Below are positions 21,571 to 26,049 of a DNA stretch of 26,049 nucleotides, piece after piece. This stretch comes from CAZKMM01 sp964553915 (GTDB taxonomy: Bacteria > RBG-13-61-14 > DRUE01). Made by a program: the position numbers and the translations under genes. Below the pieces are notes generated by a model, which did not search any database, had not been told where the DNA came from, and saw nothing but the letters and a program-made list of their open reading frames with translations. Location: NCBI GenBank assembly GCA_964553915.1, contig CAZKMM010000020.1, positions 1 to 26,049 of the forward strand, written 5' to 3'. Numbering within the stretch: the first letter of the stretch is position 1; each line of letters starts with the position of its first letter.

Positions 21571-24303
21571 TTATTTGACCACCAGGTTGAGCAATTTTTC
21601 CGGCACATACACGGTTTTTTTCAGCTCTTTCCCTTTAATATGAGCCTGCACATTGGGATGGGAAAGAGCCAGCTCCTCCAGCTCTTTCTGATTGGCTTTC
21701 CTGCTCGCTTCTATCCTTGCCCGCACCCTGCCGTTGACCTGAACCACGAGCAGGAATTTTTCCTCCTCTAAAGCCTGCTCATCATATTCCAGCCAGCCAG
21801 TCTTTGCCAGCAGGGTCTCATTTCCCAGCTTCTCCCAGAGTTCCTCACACAAATGCGGGGTGAAAGGATAAAGCAGAATCAAAATGGTTTCTATCCCTTT
21901 TCGGAGCAGGGCATATCTTTTTTCTTCTTCACCGTCTTTTGGCTCAAAGCTCGCCATTTGATTGTAAAGCTCCATTATTGAGGCAATAGCGGTATTGAAC
22001 AGGAATTTTTCTATCCGCTCGGTGCATTCCTTGATGGTGCGGTGGATTTTTCTGAACAGCTTTATCTCATCTTCTTTTCCGGAAAGAAAATCAAATTTTT
22101 CTCTGCCTGAAACCCGGTTTAATCCTTCCAGATGCCGGTGAACCAGGGTCCAGACCCGATTGAGGAATCTATAGCATCCCATTACTCCTTCATCGCTCCA
22201 GTCTATTTCCTTCTCTGGCGGAGCCGCGAACAGGCAGAAGAGCCGAACCGTATCCGCGCCGAATCGTTCAATCAATTCCTGCGGGTCAACAATGTTCTTT
22301 TTGGATTTGCTCATCTTTTCCTTGCGACCGGTTTCTATGGGAAGCCCGCAGACCGGACATTTTAAATCCGGGATTTCCTCCGGATAAAAATATCCGTGCC
22401 CCTTGCAAACCTTAACTGGCGGTTTGCCTTCTTCCAGTACTTGTTCTCCTACTGGTGCTCCGCAGATTTTGCATTTATTATCTTTGGTGATTTGCTCCGG
22501 GCTTAAAACCCCGTGCCCGGGACAGGAAAAGGATTCTTTAATCACCATTCCCTGAGTAAGGAGTCTCTCAAAAGGCTCATCTACCTTGAGCAGTCCTAAA
22601 TCCCGAAGCACTTTGGTATAAAACCGGGCATAGAGCAGGTGAAGAACCGCATGCTCTATCCCGCCAATATACTGGTCAACCGGCATCCAGTAATCCACTG
22701 CTTTTGGCTCAAACATCCCCTGCTCATAATTTGCACAGGCAAACCGGGCAAAATACCAGCTGGATTCCACAAAGGTATCCATTGTGTCGGTTTCTCTTTT
22801 TGCCTTGCCTCCGCAGTTCGGGCAGGTGGTATTTATCCACTGCTCAGCTCGGTCAAGAGGGTTGCCGGTAAGTTCCGGGTCAAATTCCACATCTAAGGGA
22901 AGTTCCACCGGAAGCTGGTCTTCAGGCACCGGCACCATCCCGCATTTTTCACAGTAAATAACCGGGATTGGAGCTCCCCAGTAACGCTGACGGGAAATCA
23001 GCCAGTCCCGAAGCCGGTAATTTACCGCGGGACCACCTCTACCTTCTTCTGCCAGCTTTTCCGCAATCAATTGGCGAAATTCCTCGCTCCTCATTCCATT
23101 GTAAGGTCCGGAATTTATCATAATTCCTTCGCCAGTGTATGCCTCGGTCATATTTTCCGGGGTCAGAGGAGGCTGGTCCGGAGGCTGAACCACCGGGATA
23201 ATAGGTAGCCCATAAACTTTGGCAAATTCAAAATCTCTCTGGTCATGGGCAGGAACTGCCATCACACAGCCAGTGCCGTAATCCATCAGCACGAAATTAG
23301 CAACATAAATCGGGATTTTCTTTCCAGTCATTGGGTTCAGACAGTATGCACCGGTAAAGATTCCTTCTTTTTTATATCCTTCTGCAATTCTTTTAAATTT
23401 TTCTTCTGCCCGAACTCTCTGGCAGAATTTTTTTACTTCTTCTTCCTGCTCGGTTCCCCGGGAAAGGATTTCAACCAGAGGATGCTCCGGAGCAATGCTC
23501 ATAAAAGTAGCTCCGAACACTGTATCCTGGCGGGTGGTATAGACAATGATTTTATCTATTTTTTCACCGCTTTCTGGGTCAGTATAGGTTTTTTCCAGAG
23601 GAAAATGGATATATGCCCCCTCTGATTTCCCAATCCAGTTTCTCTGCATAATCAGGACTTTTTCCGGCCAGCCCGGAAGCTTATAGGTGTATTCCAAAAG
23701 CTCTTCCCCATAATCTGTGATTTTGAAGAACCACTGGGAAAGAAGCTTTTGCTCCACCGGGGTATCAGGATGTCGCCAGCAGTATCCACCTTCTACCTGC
23801 TCATTGGCAAGCACGGTATTACAGCGAGGGCACCAGTTTACCCAGGCTTTGGACTTATAAGCCAAGCCCCGCTCCAGCATTTTCAGGAAAATGAGCTGTT
23901 CCCATTTGTAATACCTGGGGTCGCAGGTGGCAAATTCTCTCCTCCAGTCATAGGAATATCCCAGCCTTTTCAATTGTGCCCGCATATATTCAATATTCTG
24001 GAAGGTCCATTTGGCAGGATGGACTTTATTTTCTATAGCGGCGTTTTCAGCCGGCAAGCCAAAAGCATCCCAGCCCATTGGATGGAGCACATTAAAACCC
24101 CGCATCATCTTATATCTGGCAACCACATCGCCAATGGAATAATTCCGCACATGCCCCATATGGAGCCTGCCAGAAGGGTAGGGAAACATCTCCAGCAGAT
24201 AATATTTGGGCTTCTTCTCATCAACCTCTACCTCAAATACCCGCTCCTCTTCCCAGCGTCTTTGCCATTTTAGCTCAATTTCCCGGGGCTGATACTTCTC
24301 CAC
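21571..24303 (-). CDS. leuS: Leucyl-tRNA synthetase with tandem Cys/His insert
   Basis: The 910-residue class I synthetase charges tRNA-Leu. HMGH is at 48-51 and KMSKS at 663-667. The editing domain has TTRQDTVFGATF (256-267) and MAVPAHDQRDFEFA (348-361). Zinc-type cysteines occur at 158/161, 451/454 and 494/497. Unusually, residues about 588-660, between LLTQGMVI and KMSKS, hold two similar units of CxGHG...PE.I...KCxxCGxP form: Cys594-His597-Cys611-Cys614 and Cys633-His636-Cys649-Cys652. This is the site of the leucine-specific insertion. The C-terminal anticodon-binding and tail domains are complete. The start is GTG at 24303 after GGGGGAGAGG. ribF follows with no gap. Confidence 0.98.
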   Translation of the reverse strand: MEKYQPREIELKWQRRWEEERVFEVEVDEKKPKYYLLEMFPYPSGRLHMGHVRNYSIGDVVARYKMMRGFNVLHPMGWDAFGLPAENAAIENKVHPAKWTFQNIEYMRAQLKRLGYSYDWRREFATCDPRYYKWEQLIFLKMLERGLAYKSKAWVNWCPRCNTVLANEQVEGGYCWRHPDTPVEQKLLSQWFFKITDYGEELLEYTYKLPGWPEKVLIMQRNWIGKSEGAYIHFPLEKTYTDPESGEKIDKIIVYTTRQDTVFGATFMSIAPEHPLVEILSRGTEQEEEVKKFCQRVRAEEKFKRIAEGYKKEGIFTGAYCLNPMTGKKIPIYVANFVLMDYGTGCVMAVPAHDQRDFEFAKVYGLPIIPVVQPPDQPPLTPENMTEAYTGEGIMINSGPYNGMRSEEFRQLIAEKLAEEGRGGPAVNYRLRDWLISRQRYWGAPIPVIYCEKCGMVPVPEDQLPVELPLDVEFDPELTGNPLDRAEQWINTTCPNCGGKAKRETDTMDTFVESSWYFARFACANYEQGMFEPKAVDYWMPVDQYIGGIEHAVLHLLYARFYTKVLRDLGLLKVDEPFERLLTQGMVIKESFSCPGHGVLSPEQITKDNKCKICGAPVGEQVLEEGKPPVKVCKGHGYFYPEEIPDLKCPVCGLPIETGRKEKMSKSKKNIVDPQELIERFGADTVRLFCLFAAPPEKEIDWSDEGVMGCYRFLNRVWTLVHRHLEGLNRVSGREKFDFLSGKEDEIKLFRKIHRTIKECTERIEKFLFNTAIASIMELYNQMASFEPKDGEEEKRYALLRKGIETILILLYPFTPHLCEELWEKLGNETLLAKTGWLEYDEQALEEEKFLLVVQVNGRVRARIEASRKANQKELEELALSHPNVQAHIKGKELKKTVYVPEKLLNLVVK

Positions 24304-24330
24304 TTCCTCTCCCCCTAAAACTTGTTAAGA

Positions 24331-24338
24331 TTATTAGC
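24331..24338 (-). promoter_or_regulatory. Possible leuS -10 element
   Basis: GCTAATAA on the minus strand, about 27 bases before the leuS GTG. A TTGACT farther upstream (24373-24378) is too distant to pair with it, and no clear -35 sits at 16-18 bases. No T-box leader is visible. Confidence 0.25.
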
Positions 24339-24408
24339 TTTTCCGATTGAGGCTAACACCAACCAGGCTTTTAGTCAAGATTAGTCCGTATTTAATTTTT
24401 TCTTTCAT

Positions 24409-24437
24409 TTGACCGAATAAAGAGGTAAAATTAGGAT
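24409..24437 (+). promoter_or_regulatory. Candidate promoter of the small membrane protein gene
   Basis: TTGACC (24409-24414), a 17-base spacer and TAGGAT (24432-24437). The ATG at 24445 lies 7 bases after the -10, the same geometry as before the glyoxalase gene, implying a leaderless transcript. The AGGA inside the -10 could otherwise serve as a weak ribosome site. Confidence 0.4.
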
Positions 24438-24444
24438 AATAAAA

Positions 24445-24954
24445 ATGAGTGAGGAGTTTCCATTTAAAGACCGCCCCCAACTGCTTTTTTTAATTATCTG
24501 GCTGGCTATTGCTTTCAGCATCTTGATAATGCTGGGAATTTCTCTTTACCTGCCGGCTGGTTCTGCGGAATTTAAGCCCGAGCCCACCTCGCCCGAGCTT
24601 GGCAATCTGCTCAGGATAATTTTTTATCTGGTAATGCTGGCGATAGTGATTTTGGTGCTGGTTTTCAGGGCAAGACTTAACCCGCTTTTTTCCTCCCCCC
24701 AGCTGGAGTTGAACCAGCTCTTTTCCTCCTATATCCTGCTCTGGGCTTTTTCCGAGGCACCTGCGGTGCTCGGACTGGTCTGGCGCCTGAGCTTTGAGGT
24801 TCGCTATGAGCATTTTATTCTTTTCGGGGTATCGTTTCTTCTCCTTTTGCTCAATTTTCCCAGACTTGGTGCGATTAAAGAATCGCTTTCCCGCTCGTTT
24901 TCCCGGGATTTTGAAGAACCGAATCCTTATGACCGCTCCAGCTTCCCTTCTTGA
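24445..24954 (+). CDS. Hypothetical small membrane protein with four TM segments
   Basis: I do not recognise a family. The 169-residue product has four hydrophobic helices at about 13-36, 54-74, 92-113 and 121-137, a short charged N-terminus and an acidic/serine-rich C-terminal tail after residue 144. Helix three contains a conserved-looking ARLNPLF...FSEAPAVLGL arrangement reminiscent of small four-helix membrane proteins of unknown role. No metal ligand or catalytic motif stands out. It is divergent from leuS by about 140 bases. The stop codon lies inside the -35 element assigned to the downstream regulator, 58 bases before that gene. Confidence 0.7.
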   Translation: MSEEFPFKDRPQLLFLIIWLAIAFSILIMLGISLYLPAGSAEFKPEPTSPELGNLLRIIFYLVMLAIVILVLVFRARLNPLFSSPQLELNQLFSSYILLWAFSEAPAVLGLVWRLSFEVRYEHFILFGVSFLLLLLNFPRLGAIKESLSRSFSRDFEEPNPYDRSSFPS

Positions 24955-24980
24955 CTTTATTTGAATAAAAAAGCTAGAAT
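24951..24980 (+). promoter_or_regulatory. Promoter of the WYL regulator gene
   Basis: TTGACT (24951-24956, containing the upstream stop TGA), an 18-base spacer and TAGAAT (24975-24980). A leader of about 25 bases follows, with the Shine-Dalgarno AGGAGG at 25002-25007. Confidence 0.6.
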
Positions 24981-25012
24981 TTTTTTCAGAAAATATTTTT
25001 TAGGAGGAAAAA

Positions 25013-25984
25013 ATGCGTCAGGAGCAGGCACTGAGACACTGGCGGATTTTGGTTAAGCTTTCTACGAATCGGTATGGTTTTACTCCTGAGGAGCTGGCAG
25101 AGGATTTGGGGGTTGATAAGCGGACGATTTATCGGGATTTTTCCACCCTATTTTCTGCTGGTTTTCCTTTAACCACTGAGAAGCGAGATGGGAAGACCAA
25201 ATATATTTTAACGGATTATCCGGGGCTGATTGACCGGATAGGCTTCAGCTTCACCGAGCTTCTTGCTCTTCATTTGAGCAAAGGGGTCTTAAGCCAGCTG
25301 GAAGGAACCATTTTTCACGATGCCATTGAACAGCTTCTTTATAAGATAGAAGAAGTGATGCCAGAGCCAATGCTGGATTATTTTAAGGAGCTGGAAGCCG
25401 GGGTTTATGTCCAGATGTTCCAGAGAAGGGATTATGAAAAAAAGAGCAAAGAAATAGAGGCGATTTTAGGTGCCCTGCGGGGAAAGAAAACCCTGGATAT
25501 GGTGTATTTTTCTCCCCAGCAGGGAGAGATGAGGCGCAAGGTTGACCCATACTGCCTGTGGGTAATGGGAGACAGCCTTTATTTAATCGGCTTTTGCCAT
25601 ATTCACAAGGAGATTCGCACCTTTTTGGTTGACCGGATTAAAAAAGCCATTCCCACCAAAAAGAAGTTCAAAATTCAAGGACATTTTAATTTTCAGGATT
25701 ATGCCCGGGAGAGCTTTCGGGTGATGCGGGGTGGAGAGATTGAGGAGTTTGAAATAGAATTTGCTCCCCAGGTAAGTTATTTTATTCAGGAGCGAACCTG
25801 GCATCCTACCCAGAAGATTGTCAAGCATAAAGATGGCTCAGTGACTTTAAAATTCCGGGCACGGGGTAGGGGAGAGGTAAAAAGCTGGGTGCTGAGCTTT
25901 GGCAATCTGGCAGAGGTAAAAAAGCCTAAAGCCCTGCGGGAGGAAATCAAGCAGACCCTCAAGCAAATGCTGGAAAAATATTGA
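25013..25984 (+). CDS. WYL-domain transcriptional regulator
   Basis: A 323-residue regulator of the DeoR/PafC-like HTH plus WYL type. The N-terminal winged helix (residues about 10-65) has the recognition region TPEELAEDLGVDKRTIYRDFSTL (24-46). The WYL domain (about 155-235) includes VDPYCLWVMGDSLYLIGFC (177-195) and RTFLVDRI (202-209), in which Trp-Tyr-Leu-like core positions are recognisable. A C-terminal WCX-type extension follows (FAPQVSYFIQERTWHPTQKIV). WYL domains bind ligands, in some cases nucleic acid. Targets are unknown, since neighbours are an unknown membrane protein and a DUF523 start. No defence genes surround it, so a phage-defence role is not indicated. ATG 25013 has a strong AGGAGG site. 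Confidence 0.88.
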   Translation: MRQEQALRHWRILVKLSTNRYGFTPEELAEDLGVDKRTIYRDFSTLFSAGFPLTTEKRDGKTKYILTDYPGLIDRIGFSFTELLALHLSKGVLSQLEGTIFHDAIEQLLYKIEEVMPEPMLDYFKELEAGVYVQMFQRRDYEKKSKEIEAILGALRGKKTLDMVYFSPQQGEMRRKVDPYCLWVMGDSLYLIGFCHIHKEIRTFLVDRIKKAIPTKKKFKIQGHFNFQDYARESFRVMRGGEIEEFEIEFAPQVSYFIQERTWHPTQKIVKHKDGSVTLKFRARGRGEVKSWVLSFGNLAEVKKPKALREEIKQTLKQMLEKY

Positions 25985-26008
25985 GGTCCGGCTTAAAAGG
26001 AGAGCAGG

Positions 26009-26049
26009 TTGAAATTAGAGGAGCCAGTCCTGGTAAGTTTATGTCTGCT
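26009..26049 (+). CDS. Start of a probable DUF523 gene (partial)
   Basis: A TTG at 26009, seven bases after GGAG, opens a frame reading MKLEEPVLVSLCL to the right edge. The stretch PVLVSLCL resembles the N-terminus of DUF523 proteins, which begin with a strand of the form LVSACLLG. It lies 24 bases after the regulator gene and is likely in the same transcript. Only 13 codons are visible, so the call is tentative. Confidence 0.45.
   Translation, partial: MKLEEPVLVSLCL

Noticed and set aside
21166..21771. A 201-codon open frame on the plus strand over ribF/leuS
   Set aside because: It is a low-complexity, Phe/His-rich shadow of the two well-supported minus-strand genes and has no ribosome site.
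23749..24273. A 174-codon open frame antisense to the start of leuS
   Set aside because: leuS is unambiguous here. The antisense product has no recognisable domain.
24304..24444. Possible T-box or leader peptide for leuS
   Set aside because: The region before leuS is short and has no T-box core, specifier stem or terminator, and no leucine-rich leader frame.
25013..25984. The WYL regulator as a sign of a phage-defence island
   Set aside because: Its neighbours are housekeeping or unknown genes. No defence effector, CRISPR or mobile element is present in the window.

Overview
The window carries 23 protein-coding genes in about 26 kb. No rRNA, tRNA, CRISPR array, insertion sequence or prophage was seen. 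G+C content is moderate, roughly mid-40s percent by eye. Genes are tightly packed and often overlap or touch, and no gene-free stretch exceeds about 225 bases. The content is chromosomal housekeeping from an uncultured or poorly sampled, probably anaerobic bacterium. GyrB carries the large insert in its TOPRIM half that is typical of many Gram-negative lineages. Two products have export signals (a CocE-type hydrolase and a TIM-barrel protein). An ADP-forming acyl-CoA synthetase subunit, a B12-type radical SAM enzyme and a Thi4-type thiazole synthase fit an anaerobic lifestyle. An Aminicenantes/Acidobacteriota-like or other candidate-phylum origin is possible, but this is only a guess.

Layout. 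1-1586: 3' part of bioB followed by bioD. 1621-4362: acyl-CoA synthetase (ADP-forming) alpha subunit, convergent cutA, a glyoxalase I-like protein and a YkgJ-type cysteine cluster protein. 4319-9525: MFS transporter and trmFO on the minus strand, divergent from folC-mnmE on the plus strand. TrmFO and MnmE are both methylene-THF-dependent tRNA modification enzymes and FolC makes folate polyglutamates, so this block is a folate/tRNA-modification cluster. 9608-14156: exported CocE/NonD hydrolase and gyrB. 14195-19481 (minus): asd, thi4, an unknown protein translationally coupled to thi4, a B12-binding radical SAM protein and a secreted TIM-barrel protein. 19637-24303 (minus): leuS, ribF and a flippase-like membrane protein, read in the order leuS to ribF to flippase with zero or overlapping spacing. 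24445-26049 (plus): small membrane protein, WYL-domain regulator, and the start of a probable DUF523 gene.

Most notable observations. (1) BioB lacks the third cysteine of its radical SAM CxxxCxxC motif, as if 12 bases were lost in frame, and its auxiliary-cluster ligands are also non-canonical. (2) LeuRS has two tandem CxxH/CxxC zinc-binding-like repeats just before KMSKS. (3) Thi4 has a cysteine where anaerobic prokaryotic Thi4s usually have histidine, and it is coupled through an ATGA overlap to an uncharacterised protein with a C-terminal Cys/His cluster. (4) Several genes appear to be expressed from promoters so close to the start codon that the transcripts would be leaderless. Other genes have strong Shine-Dalgarno sites and longer leaders. 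No convincing new defence or mobile system is present. The thi4-linked unknown is the best candidate for undescribed biology.
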